DNA of 64,000 nucleotides from Halobacteriales archaeon YIM A00010. Lineage in GTDB: Archaea > Halobacteriota > Halobacteria > Halobacteriales > Haloarculaceae. Shown piece by piece: positions 1 through 7,385 of this stretch. Location of the stretch: positions 2,435,526 through 2,499,525 of the forward strand of contig JAKCFJ010000001.1 in the NCBI GenBank assembly GCA_025041175.1, given 5' to 3'. The number at the start of each line of letters is the position of its first letter. Within the stretch, counting starts at the first letter, position 1. A program made the translations under genes and the position numbers. The notes beneath the pieces are model-generated. The model had not been told where the DNA came from. It saw only the letters and a program-made list of their open reading frames with translations, and did no database searches.

Positions 1-511
1 GGACGCTGGGCATCAATCCAGCAATGTCGGATTTGACGGCCACATCGCCCATCAAGCTCAGCGCGCCGTTGGTCATTCCGTGGTAGCCCCCCTGAAACGC
101 CAACACGTTTTGGTTCCCGGTCGCGGTTTTCACCAGCTTCAGCGCCGCTTCCACGGCGTCCGTTCCCGCCGGGCTACAGAACTGGATCTTCGCCGAGGAG
201 GCAAACCGCTCGGGAAGGCTCTCGAACAACGCGTCCACGAACCGCTCTTTGATCGGCGTGGTGAGATCGAGCGTGTGGTGGGGCCGATCGTTGTCCAGCG
301 CGCGCTCGATCGCGTCGACCACCACCGGATGGTTGTGGCCCAACGCGAGGCTCCCCGCACCAGCGAGACAGTCGAGGTAGCTGTTGCCGTCAACGTCCTC
401 GACCGTCAGCCCCGAAGCCGACTCGATGGCGATCGGAATGTGGCGTGGATACGTCCGCGCATTCGATTCCCGATCTGCCTGCTGGGACAACAGCTCACTG
501 TTCCCGGTCAT
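1..511 (-). CDS. dat: Diaminobutyrate--2-oxoglutarate aminotransferase, N-terminal part (runs off left edge)
   Basis: This is the first 170 codons of a class-III PLP aminotransferase; the rest lies beyond the window. The segment reading LDCLAGAGSLALGHNHP and the later SPAGTDAVEAALKL and GGYHGMTNGALSLMG blocks are hallmarks of the Dat/EctB branch, which makes L-2,4-diaminobutyrate from aspartate semialdehyde. The ATG at 511 is preceded by a GGAGG-type ribosome binding site, and the upstream region holds two iron-box-like palindromes. In haloarchaea dat is known to sit at the head of hydroxamate siderophore clusters (dat, bdb, iucABC), so I infer a siderophore role. Ectoine synthesis is the alternative, but ectoine is not usual in haloarchaea and the iron boxes argue against it. 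Confidence 0.8.
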   Translation of the reverse strand, partial: MTGNSELLSQQADRESNARTYPRHIPIAIESASGLTVEDVDGNSYLDCLAGAGSLALGHNHPVVVDAIERALDNDRPHHTLDLTTPIKERFVDALFESLPERFASSAKIQFCSPAGTDAVEAALKLVKTATGNQNVLAFQGGYHGMTNGALSLMGDVAVKSDIAGLMPSV

Positions 512-582
512 CCGTTCCCTCCGTACGGCTGTCGTGGGTAACGACCACGCGCCGTCGAAACCTCGTTTCCTGCATACATCGG

Positions 583-598
583 TTTAGGTGGCCCTAAA
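583..598. promoter_or_regulatory. Palindromic iron-box-like operator 1
   Basis: The palindrome TTTAGG-TGGC-CCTAAA extends to perfect 8-bp arms as GGTTTAGGTGGCCCTAAACC (581-600). It matches the TTAGG-n-CCTAA half-site pattern bound by DtxR/IdeR/SirR-type metal repressors. It lies between the putative TATA box (TTTATG on the minus strand, about 602-607) and the aminotransferase start, where a bound repressor would block transcription. Confidence 0.65.
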
Positions 599-618
599 CC
601 ACATAAAGGCACTGATTT

Positions 619-634
619 TTTAGGACGGCCTAAA
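619..634. promoter_or_regulatory. Palindromic iron-box-like operator 2
   Basis: A second palindrome with the same half sites, TTTAGG-ACGG-CCTAAA, has its centre 36 bp from that of the first. The two sites bracket the minus-strand TATA-like element, the arrangement expected for metal-dependent repression of the aminotransferase promoter. Site 2 is also 32 bp before the TATA box of the divergent plus-strand transcript, so it might affect both directions. Confidence 0.6.
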
Positions 635-665
635 TCAAGTCGGCTGCGCGAAACGATCTAACGAG

Positions 666-677
666 TTTATATTTATA
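666..677 (+). promoter_or_regulatory. TATA box for the micro-ORF/flippase transcript
   Basis: The AT-rich run TTTATATTTATA is the only such stretch between the divergent genes. Its centre is about 30 nt before the ATG at 704, so a leaderless or nearly leaderless transcript starting at that micro-ORF is likely. Confidence 0.55.
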
Positions 678-703
678 CGCTATCCGCGCCCAGTACCGCG
701 GGT

Positions 704-790
704 ATGAACCCGTACCACGGCACCGCGATACCGGACGGTCCCACCGAAACAGTTCCAGTGACGCCCGATCGGCGCGGTCTCCCACGATGA
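704..790 (+). CDS. Micro-ORF 1 (28 aa) upstream of flippase
   Basis: This short frame (MNPYHGTAIPDG...) begins about 30 nt after a clear TATA box, as expected for a leaderless start, and ends in a TGA that overlaps the next ATG (ATGA at 787-790). The product has no membrane segment or recognisable domain. It may be a leader peptide for translational coupling rather than a functional protein. The coupling pattern is seen directly; translation is inferred. Confidence 0.4.
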   Translation: MNPYHGTAIPDGPTETVPVTPDRRGLPR

Positions 791-870
791 GTGCGGGGAG
801 TGTGGACAGCGCGGACTGGGCGCCGTGGGAAACGTGCGACCGCGACGCGGTGGCCACCCGACAGCGATGA
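787..870 (+). CDS. Micro-ORF 2 (27 aa), ATGA-coupled to flippase
   Basis: This second short frame (MSAGSVDSADWAPWETCD...) starts inside the stop of micro-ORF 1 and ends in a TGA overlapping the flippase ATG (ATGA at 867-870). It is mildly acidic, as haloarchaeal proteins are, but carries no known motif. Since the flippase ATG has no visible Shine-Dalgarno sequence, re-initiation from this frame is a plausible way for it to be translated. Confidence 0.4.
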   Translation: MSAGSVDSADWAPWETCDRDAVATRQR

Positions 871-2309
871 AGTATACGAAGATACTGCGATCGTCGCTCG
901 GAACGTTCGCGACGAGAATCGGCCTGTCGGTGGCGATCTTCTTGGGCACCTTCTATCTCGCGGTGGCGACGGGACCGCGGGTGCTCGGGATCTATTCGCT
1001 GTTCGTCGCTGTCGTCCGGATTTTCGATCTCGTGACCAATGCCGGAGTCGTCGAGGCAGCACAGAAACGAATCAGCGAGGGAACGGATACAGCGGCGTTT
1101 CTCACCGCCGCGCTGTTGGTCCGGCTCGCGTTGTTCGCCCCCGTTGCGCTCGCCGTCCTCGTTTTCCACCGAGAGATCGCCGCGTACGTCGGTCACGAAG
1201 CGGTGGTGGCGTTCTTGCTCGCCGGATCGTGTGGCCTTCTCGTCCGGAAGATCATCGAATCGGGGTTGGTCGGCGAGAAACGGGTTGCACAGGCGGGCTT
1301 GCTCCAGTTCGTGTTCGCCACGGGGCAGTTGGTTTCGTGGGTTGTCCTCGTCTCGCTCGGTTACGGACTGTTCGGTGTTCTGGTGGGGTACGTCGTGGGT
1401 CAGGTGCTCGCTATCGGGGTGGGCGTGGTGCTGTTCCCGCCGCGGTTGCAACGGCCATCTCTCTGGCATTTCCGGAGCCTCTTCCGGTTTGCCAAGTACG
1501 GCTGGATCGGCAGCGTGACCACCCAGCTGTGGGTGTGGACGGACACTCTCGTCCTCGGGTTGTTCGTCGTCCACGCCTTCGTGGGCGTCTACGAGCTGAG
1601 CTGGCAGATAACCGGCGTGCTCTTTTTGCTCGCGTCAGCGATCAGCACCACGTTGTTCGCCAACGTCAGCGAGCTCGCCGCCCAAAACGAGACCGACCGG
1701 ATAACGGACCTGCTCGAACGCTCGCTGGTCTACACCGGCATTCTGGCGATTCCGGGGCTCGTGGGTGGTACCATCCTCGCCGAACCGCTCCTTTCCATCT
1801 TCGGCGAGGAGTACCGGATCGGCGCCACGGTGGTCGTGGTCTTGATCCTCGCGCGGGTGTTCCACAGCTACGAGGTGGTCTTCGGAAAGGTGATCAACGC
1901 GCTCGACCGGCCGGACCTGATGTTCCGGACGAACACCGTGTTTATCGCTCTCAACGTCGTTTTGAACCTCATCGCCGTTGGGACCATCGGGTGGATCGGC
2001 GCAGCGATCGCCACCAGCTTCGCGATGATACTCAAAACCGGACTCACGTTCTACTACATCCGCTCGTTGCTCGAGTTTTCCGTGCCGATCAAAGAGATCC
2101 TCATGGAGGTGGTGTCTGCGCTGCTAATGGGCGTCTGCTTGTGGCTCCTCGTCCCGAACACGTCGGCAGGGCCGCTCGAAACCGTTCTGCTCGTCGGGCT
2201 TGGCGCGGCGATCTACGCGGTGGCGGTGCTCGTGTTGGTCGAGCGAATCCGGATTGCCTCGGTGCGCGTGGGCAGAAACCTGCTGTCGAGAAGTAAGTCA
2301 TTATTTTGA
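867..2309 (+). CDS. Wzx-like polysaccharide flippase (MATE/MVF superfamily)
   Basis: This 480-aa, very hydrophobic protein has about 12-14 predicted membrane spans and the N-terminal pattern of polysaccharide/lipid-linked oligosaccharide flippases (KILRSSLGTFATRIGL, then alternating helices). Such proteins move lipid-linked glycans across the cytoplasmic membrane. I chose the ATG at 867 because it overlaps the stop of the preceding micro-ORF; an in-frame GTG at 825 would add 14 arginine-rich residues that do not look native. It lies at the edge of a surface-glycan gene cluster, which supports the role. The exact substrate cannot be told. Confidence 0.8.
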   Translation: MKYTKILRSSLGTFATRIGLSVAIFLGTFYLAVATGPRVLGIYSLFVAVVRIFDLVTNAGVVEAAQKRISEGTDTAAFLTAALLVRLALFAPVALAVLVFHREIAAYVGHEAVVAFLLAGSCGLLVRKIIESGLVGEKRVAQAGLLQFVFATGQLVSWVVLVSLGYGLFGVLVGYVVGQVLAIGVGVVLFPPRLQRPSLWHFRSLFRFAKYGWIGSVTTQLWVWTDTLVLGLFVVHAFVGVYELSWQITGVLFLLASAISTTLFANVSELAAQNETDRITDLLERSLVYTGILAIPGLVGGTILAEPLLSIFGEEYRIGATVVVVLILARVFHSYEVVFGKVINALDRPDLMFRTNTVFIALNVVLNLIAVGTIGWIGAAIATSFAMILKTGLTFYYIRSLLEFSVPIKEILMEVVSALLMGVCLWLLVPNTSAGPLETVLLVGLGAAIYAVAVLVLVERIRIASVRVGRNLLSRSKSLF

Positions 2310-2399
2310 TTGTCGAGTGCCCCGCTACGCACTGCGACGCTGCCGATCGGGCCAACGTGGTCGAACGCACCGAGAGCGTAACCAGGGTGTTTGAGAGAC

Positions 2400-2890
2400 C
2401 TCCTCTGGGAGTGGTTCGCCCAGGCTGCCATTCAACGTACTGCAGCGAGATCGCGGGGAGATTATACTCGGCTGGCGTGAAGGCCGCATCGTTCGTGAGC
2501 ACGCTGGGCTCGTGCGTGTAGAATTCGTATGCGTAGACCAGGATCGGCACGTCTTTCGGTTGGATGTCACACACCTGTGCGAGCAGAGCGATCGCGGTGC
2601 GATTGCGCTGGGTATCGAGGAGCGTCTGCTGGTGGGCCGCGTTGGGTTTGCCACTGGGGGACCTCACGGAGTCCCTCCATGGTGTGCAGTCGTTGGAGAA
2701 ACGCTGTCAGCACCTGCTCGTGCTGGTGGCCCGTGAGAACGCGATCGAAGGCCGCTAGTGTTTCTGCAAGAATATACTCGTTCATCGCGGTCATGATCTG
2801 GCCGTCTTCGACCGCCTCAAGCAACTCAACGGCGGTTTGATTCGTTTTGAGGGTCCCTTTGACCCAGAGATTGCTATCGAGAATCTTCAT
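2400..2890 (-). pseudogene. Frameshifted PIN-domain toxin (VapC)
   Basis: The frame starting at 2890 reads like a PIN ribonuclease (MKILDSNLWVKGTLKTNQ, then MNEYILAETLAAF with the acidic E of the active site). Near 2660 homology jumps to another frame, which carries the C-terminal half (QQTLLDTQRNRTAIALL, VPILVYAYEFYTHEPSVLTN, then YNLPAISLQYVEW). One small indel therefore breaks the gene. No clean stop follows the C-terminal part, so the 3' boundary is approximate. The gene overlaps its antitoxin by ATGA. The toxin is probably inactive, although the antitoxin gene remains intact. Confidence 0.75.
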
Positions 2891-3231
2891 TCATCGTCTG
2901 CGTGGTCACCGAGGACGGCCGCTGCGACTTCCTCTTCAGCTGCTTGGAGCGCCGCGTCAACTGCCTCGTCATCAATGTCGTCTCCGATCGCATCAAGTGT
3001 CCTGTGAATCTCGGCTTGCTCACGGTCGCTGGGGCGATCGGCGCGAGCCAGCGCTCGTCGTACACGCAGCGCCATGATTCCTGCATCGGTGTGGAGGTCC
3101 TGGAGGTGGGTGCGCACTGCCTCCCGGATGAACTCGCTTTTACTCGCGTAGATTCCGGTGTCCTCGACGAACCGATTAACCTCTGCATCGAGGTCCGGTG
3201 GGATTCGAATACTCTGCGGTGAACTGGCCAT
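2887..3231 (-). CDS. vapB: VapB-type ribbon-helix-helix antitoxin
   Basis: The 114-aa product starts with a ribbon-helix-helix fold (SIRIPPDLDAEVNRFVED, then SKSEFIREAVRTHLQDL), the DNA-binding module of type-II antitoxins, and ends in an acidic helical tail typical of the toxin-neutralising part. Its stop overlaps the start of the PIN-domain gene (ATGA), the usual VapBC layout. A TATA-like sequence lies about 35 nt upstream. Such antitoxins repress their own promoter. Because the toxin frame is broken, this may be a relic antitoxin or a free-standing regulator. Confidence 0.75.
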   Translation of the reverse strand: MASSPQSIRIPPDLDAEVNRFVEDTGIYASKSEFIREAVRTHLQDLHTDAGIMALRVRRALARADRPSDREQAEIHRTLDAIGDDIDDEAVDAALQAAEEEVAAAVLGDHADDE

Positions 3232-3443
3232 TGTGGTAATACGTATGTAGTACGCCCCTATAACTGTTCGTCACGGCAACGAATCGAGGCTGGGGAGCAT
3301 CGGGCTGTCCCGACGGTTATCATACAACTTCCATTCGGCAAGCAACAGGGATCTCTGAAACTGTGTGAGCGTTCCTCTGTGATCAGTACTCGCCAGCTCA
3401 CGCTCGACCGGTTCGCATCACGAGTTCCTTTTGCAGTATCCGA

Positions 3444-4694
3444 TCACTCGCCGGCGATCTCCCCGGTCGGTCGATCACCGAACGGTAGCTGATTGAGAAC
3501 GCCACGAACGAACGGACCGGGATCGTCGAGGTGGACGAAGTCGAAGTTCGGGTGTTCGTAGCACGAAGAAAGCACGTCCCACACGGCGCGCCGGAGCCTC
3601 GGTCGTTCGACGAGCGGATACTCATCGCGGAGCACGCTCCACAGATACTGCAGTTCCCCCACGAGGAGGTGGTTGCCGGCACCCAGTTCGTACGCCGCGT
3701 CGATGCGGTCCGCGTTGCCGGTGGCCAGCAGCCAGTGAGCGTACGGAAAGTCCGCTCCTGCGAGCACGTCCATCTCGAGCGACGCCCAGACGCGCGGGTT
3801 GATCTCGGTGAATTTGTACGTCCCTGTCGGATCCCGGAGGAACTGTACCGAAGCGAGCCCGTTCCAATCGAGATGGTCGAGCAGCCGGCGGCCGAGCGAT
3901 TCGATTTCGGGGTCGCGCATCGTCTCCCGGAAGACGCTTGCACCGCCGGCGTACGACGTGCCCCGCAGCTGCCGTTTTTGACACGTCAACACCGATTCAC
4001 CCTTCTCACACAGCCCCCGAAAGCCGTATTCGGTGGTGGTGTCCCGAACCAGTTCCTGGACGACCGGGACGTGATCCGGGATTTCGCGGCCGCTCTTGTG
4101 CATCGTCTCTTGGATCGTTTCTAGCTCCGGCTCAGTGCCCGGCGGGATGTACACCGGCTCCATTTTCCCCTCGCAGTCGCGCGAAGAAAGCGAGTCCACG
4201 TAGTCGCCCGTGAGGATCGAGTACCGGGGCTTGACGATCAGCTCCCGGTCCCAGTCCTCGACCGCATCGAACGACCACGTTTCCGGGATCGGAACGTCCG
4301 CCGCCCTCGCGGCGTCGGCCATCCGGAGGCTGTCGTGCACCGTCCGGACGTTCTCGAAGGACGGCCAGAGGGCGACGACGTGCTCTTCGAACTCGGCCCG
4401 ATACTTCGATAGGACATAGCTGTCCATCTCCCGGTGGGGAATGATCGTGTACACGTCCGGTCGCTCTGCGGCCGCGAGCAGGGCGTCTTTGTACGCGATC
4501 AGGTCGTCGTACGGCGAGGGTGTGGTGATCGTCTCGTCGCAGTACCGCGACGCAAAGGCCGGCCTGTCCCGGTGTTCGGAGATGGCGATCGTGTGAATCC
4601 CGCGCTTGCCGAGCGATCGAACGCACGAGACGCTGCTCCCCGAGTCGTTGACCGGGAGGAGCACCGACCGATCGGCTGCGTTTCGTTTGGTCAT
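3444..4694 (-). CDS. ATP-grasp enzyme (carbamoyl-phosphate-synthase-like, surface-glycan cluster)
   Basis: The 416-aa protein has the layout of ATP-grasp ligases: an N-terminal pre-ATP-grasp domain (VLLPVNDSGSSVSCVRSLG), a central lid and a metal-binding region with the FTEINPRVWASLEMDVLAG block near residue 310. These enzymes join a carboxylate to an amine or other nucleophile through an acyl-phosphate. The ATG at 4694 starts in the conserved N-terminal region; a longer frame to 4784 adds unrelated sequence. Related proteins occur in prokaryotic glycan clusters next to FkbM and FemAB genes, as here, so amidation of a sugar or lipid carrier with an amino acid is a reasonable guess; the substrate is unknown. 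Confidence 0.75.
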   Translation of the reverse strand: MTKRNAADRSVLLPVNDSGSSVSCVRSLGKRGIHTIAISEHRDRPAFASRYCDETITTPSPYDDLIAYKDALLAAAERPDVYTIIPHREMDSYVLSKYRAEFEEHVVALWPSFENVRTVHDSLRMADAARAADVPIPETWSFDAVEDWDRELIVKPRYSILTGDYVDSLSSRDCEGKMEPVYIPPGTEPELETIQETMHKSGREIPDHVPVVQELVRDTTTEYGFRGLCEKGESVLTCQKRQLRGTSYAGGASVFRETMRDPEIESLGRRLLDHLDWNGLASVQFLRDPTGTYKFTEINPRVWASLEMDVLAGADFPYAHWLLATGNADRIDAAYELGAGNHLLVGELQYLWSVLRDEYPLVERPRLRRAVWDVLSSCYEHPNFDFVHLDDPGPFVRGVLNQLPFGDRPTGEIAGE

Positions 4695-4787
4695 GGATTG
4701 TGGTGATGTGGTACTGTCATAACTATGTACCCGTGGAACGCCCGGCAGAGAGCGTGGGCGCGAAAACGAACAAACGCTCCGCACCGC

Positions 4788-5687
4788 CTACCGGCTCGCA
4801 CAAACGAAGTACACCCCGGATCGACGGTTCGTCGGTTCGCCCAGAGACGCCACCGAAAACCCCGACGTACGGAGAAACGACTCGATCTCCTCGGCTGTCG
4901 TTCCGTACCGCCGGCATTTTTCCGAATGAACTTCGAGGTAGATCGACCTGGCGTCTTCGAGCACTCCGCTCAACCCGCGCAAGACGGGTAGTTCTGCGCC
5001 CTGAACGTCGATTTTGATCACATCCGGAGTGGGGTAGCCCGACTCCTCGATCAGCTCGTCCCCCCGTCTCGTTTCGACCGCAGGGCCACGCCCGTCGGGC
5101 GCGAGATAGTGGTGGCCCGCGCCGGCTTCCACGAACTCCGAGGCGAGCGTACACGCCCCGGATTCGTCTGACAACGCGAACGGGGCGACCGTCCAGCTGT
5201 CGGTGGGCGCGTTCCGTTCGAGATTCGCCCGGAGCCGCGACCGATTGGTCGGCTCCGGTTCGAACCCGACGACGCGCCCCGTTGGGAGGGCGCGCGCGGC
5301 GAAGCACGAATACGTTCCCACGCACGCACCGATGTCCCAGACGGTCTCGGACCCCCGCAGCTCCGCCAGAAGCGACTCGATCACGGCGCGTTCGCCGCCC
5401 AGATCCGTCGCCCGGCGGTACTCCCAGCGGGTCGACAGACCGAACCGGGCGGCTGTCTCCGCGATCCGCGCGTCCGTCTCCCCACCCATCATCGCTATCC
5501 GGGCCGAGCAGTACGCCCTGTCGAGCTCCCAGTAGATCCGACCGACGACCGGCGATACGCCACAGCGATCGGCCAGCCCGGACACGGCGTTCAGGATCCG
5601 GTGTTTGGCCGGCTCGTTCCGTGCGGATTCGCTGGGGGTGGCACTCGTCGCGCCCGCGTTTCGTTCGGGCTCGTCCGTCGAGGTCAC
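4788..5687 (-). CDS. FkbM-family SAM-dependent methyltransferase
   Basis: This 299-aa protein has SAM-binding motif I (VWDIGACVGTYS, residues 117-128) and the FkbM signature VIKIDVQGAELPVLRG, followed by YLEVHSEKCRRYG. FkbM enzymes O-methylate sugars and polyketides. It starts with GTG overlapping the stop of the upstream gene (GTGA), so it is translated as part of the same operon. The first 30 residues are polar and probably disordered. Its place next to glycan enzymes suggests methylation of a surface sugar. Confidence 0.85.
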   Translation of the reverse strand: MTSTDEPERNAGATSATPSESARNEPAKHRILNAVSGLADRCGVSPVVGRIYWELDRAYCSARIAMMGGETDARIAETAARFGLSTRWEYRRATDLGGERAVIESLLAELRGSETVWDIGACVGTYSCFAARALPTGRVVGFEPEPTNRSRLRANLERNAPTDSWTVAPFALSDESGACTLASEFVEAGAGHHYLAPDGRGPAVETRRGDELIEESGYPTPDVIKIDVQGAELPVLRGLSGVLEDARSIYLEVHSEKCRRYGTTAEEIESFLRTSGFSVASLGEPTNRRSGVYFVCASR

Positions 5688-6364
5688 GGTTCGGGGGATC
5701 CCTCCGAGTCGCCGGCTCGGACCGCATCCGACCGGCGTAGCGCTGTTTCGACGCGGCGACAGGCCGCCGGGAGGTCGCCGGTCGCGCCGCCGCCGGTCGC
5801 CAATCCGTCCGTGCCGCCCGCACCGCCGCCGACCGACTCGGTGATTCGGGTTGCGATTTCGGACGCGCTGAACTCCGCTCGCAGCGACTCGCCGACCGCG
5901 ACGCCGAACGAGTCGTCACCCAGAGCGACCACGACGGTGATGCACTCCTCTTCCATCGCGCGTTTGGCGAACGCCCGCGCGTCGGGCAACTCCCACCGGT
6001 CGAACGCGACCACGCGGACGGGTGGCTCGGCGCTCCCCGTCGTCGCTTCCCGAGAGACCCACCACGAATCGGCCCACCGCTCCCTGACGGCGTCGAGTTC
6101 GCGGCGCAGCTCCCGGCGCTCCGAATCAAGCGCTTCGACGCGTTCTGGAATGTCTGTGACGGCCGCATCGAGCTGTCGAGCGGCGTCCGCTGCCGCCCGT
6201 CGTTCGGCCCCTGTGGCGGCGTTCGTGTTCGTGGCTGTGTTCTGCTCCCACTCGCGGCTGACGGTCAGGCTCTCGCGCACGATCCGCTCCCGTCGCCGCC
6301 AGTACAGCGTCGTTACGGCGAGAGCGACGACCGAGACGAGTCCGACGAGGAGTGCGTTATTCAT
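5684..6364 (-). CDS. Membrane-anchored DHHA1/C-Ala-like protein
   Basis: The 226-aa protein has three parts: one N-terminal membrane span (residues 3-21), a basic-acidic coiled coil (about 22-100), and a C-terminal domain (about 117-210) resembling the DHHA1 (C-Ala) domain that ends alanyl-tRNA synthetase. The match includes a strand-rich part (ITVVVALGDDSFGVAVGES) and the glycine-rich VGGGAGGTDGLATGGG loop; the alaS product in this same window ends with [16 protein letters not shown]. In AlaRS this domain binds the tRNA elbow. Its start overlaps the end of the upstream FemAB-like gene by 8 nt, and its stop overlaps the FkbM gene. FemAB enzymes can use aminoacyl-tRNA, so a tRNA-presenting role at the membrane is an attractive inference but unproven. 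Confidence 0.7.
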   Translation of the reverse strand: MNNALLVGLVSVVALAVTTLYWRRRERIVRESLTVSREWEQNTATNTNAATGAERRAAADAARQLDAAVTDIPERVEALDSERRELRRELDAVRERWADSWWVSREATTGSAEPPVRVVAFDRWELPDARAFAKRAMEEECITVVVALGDDSFGVAVGESLRAEFSASEIATRITESVGGGAGGTDGLATGGGATGDLPAACRRVETALRRSDAVRAGDSEGSPEP

Positions 6365-7385
6365 GGATCAGTTTTTTGAGCTGCGGTCCCACGGTGGGAT
6401 GGGTGATGATCGGTGCGAGATGGGTGGTGATCGAGGACAGCCGGTCGTACCCCTCGAGCGAGGCGCGACCGGCGCGGTGTGGGGGCGCGACGAAGCTCGT
6501 CAGCGGGTGGGCGAAACCGCCGAACTGGGCTTTGAACCCGTGGACGCTCGATCCCCGCCGCGACCGCCCGAAGTCGACGGTAGAACGCCCGGCTGCACAG
6601 GCCCGCTCGATCGCCTCGACGTAGAGCAGGTGGTTCGGTCGGTGCTCCCAGTGAGCGCGCCGCGAGGCAGGCGTCCAGACGATCGTCGTCTCTCCCCACT
6701 CGAACAGGAACACGCCGGCGATCGGTTCGTCCCCGCGGTGAGCGAGCAGGACCGCGACCGAGTCGCCGAGCGCATCGGCGAGCGCCGAGAAAAACCGCTC
6801 GGGGAACTGCGGGCTTCCGAGCCGTTTCATCGTGTCGAGATAGAGCGGGTAAAACTCGGAGACGGTGCCCTCGGTCACACTCACGCCGTGGTCGCGTGCG
6901 GTCCGAACGCACCGGCGCACGTCCTTTTCGAAGGTCGACTCCCAGAGCTCCGAAAACGGCCGGTCGAGCGACAGCCGGATCGACGTGCCGGTCCGAACCC
7001 CGCCGTACCCAGCGTGGTTGTACCCCCTGACGCCGCTCCAGCCGGCGTCCTTGACGATGCGCGTTCCACCGGCGTCGCGCAGAACAGACAGCACAGCCGC
7101 GCTCTCGACACTCGCCTCGATCAACGGAAAGCCGTACTCACAGAAGGGGTTGAGCACGCTGTTGCCCACCCCTTCGGATGCGAGAACGCCCGGAACGACC
7201 GCCCGCACCGTCCCGGAATCGTCGGTGATGCGGACGTGGCGAGGGTCGTACCCGAACGCCGTTTCGACGCCAGACAGCCACTCCGCTGTGTGAAACACCG
7301 TTGCGTCGTGGTGATTCTCGACGAACTCGCTCCACTCGGACGACCGATCGGGGACCACCGCTTGTGCCGTGAGCGCCCGGCTCAT
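6357..7385 (-). CDS. FemAB/GNAT-fold transferase (BioF2-like)
   Basis: The 342-aa protein shows the FemAB/'GNAT_acetyltransf_6' pattern: an N-terminal FHTAEWLSGVETAFGYDP block, a middle KDVRRCVRTARDHGVSV block, and a C-terminal GVFLFEWGETTIVWTPAS followed by NHLLYVEAIERACAAG and VDFGRSRRGSSVHGFKAQFG. Family members transfer aminoacyl groups from tRNA to peptidoglycan precursors, or acyl groups to exported polysaccharide building blocks. Since archaea lack murein, the target here is probably a surface glycan or its lipid carrier. It overlaps the DHHA1-like gene downstream by 8 nt and the deacetylase gene upstream by 1 nt (TGATG), so all are one operon. Confidence 0.8.
   Translation of the reverse strand: MSRALTAQAVVPDRSSEWSEFVENHHDATVFHTAEWLSGVETAFGYDPRHVRITDDSGTVRAVVPGVLASEGVGNSVLNPFCEYGFPLIEASVESAAVLSVLRDAGGTRIVKDAGWSGVRGYNHAGYGGVRTGTSIRLSLDRPFSELWESTFEKDVRRCVRTARDHGVSVTEGTVSEFYPLYLDTMKRLGSPQFPERFFSALADALGDSVAVLLAHRGDEPIAGVFLFEWGETTIVWTPASRRAHWEHRPNHLLYVEAIERACAAGRSTVDFGRSRRGSSVHGFKAQFGGFAHPLTSFVAPPHRAGRASLEGYDRLSSITTHLAPIITHPTVGPQLKKLIHE

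Noticed and set aside
791-2296. 501-codon alternative frame over the flippase gene
   Set aside because: The product is arginine-rich and basic, unlike haloarchaeal proteins, while the other frame gives a clean polytopic membrane protein.
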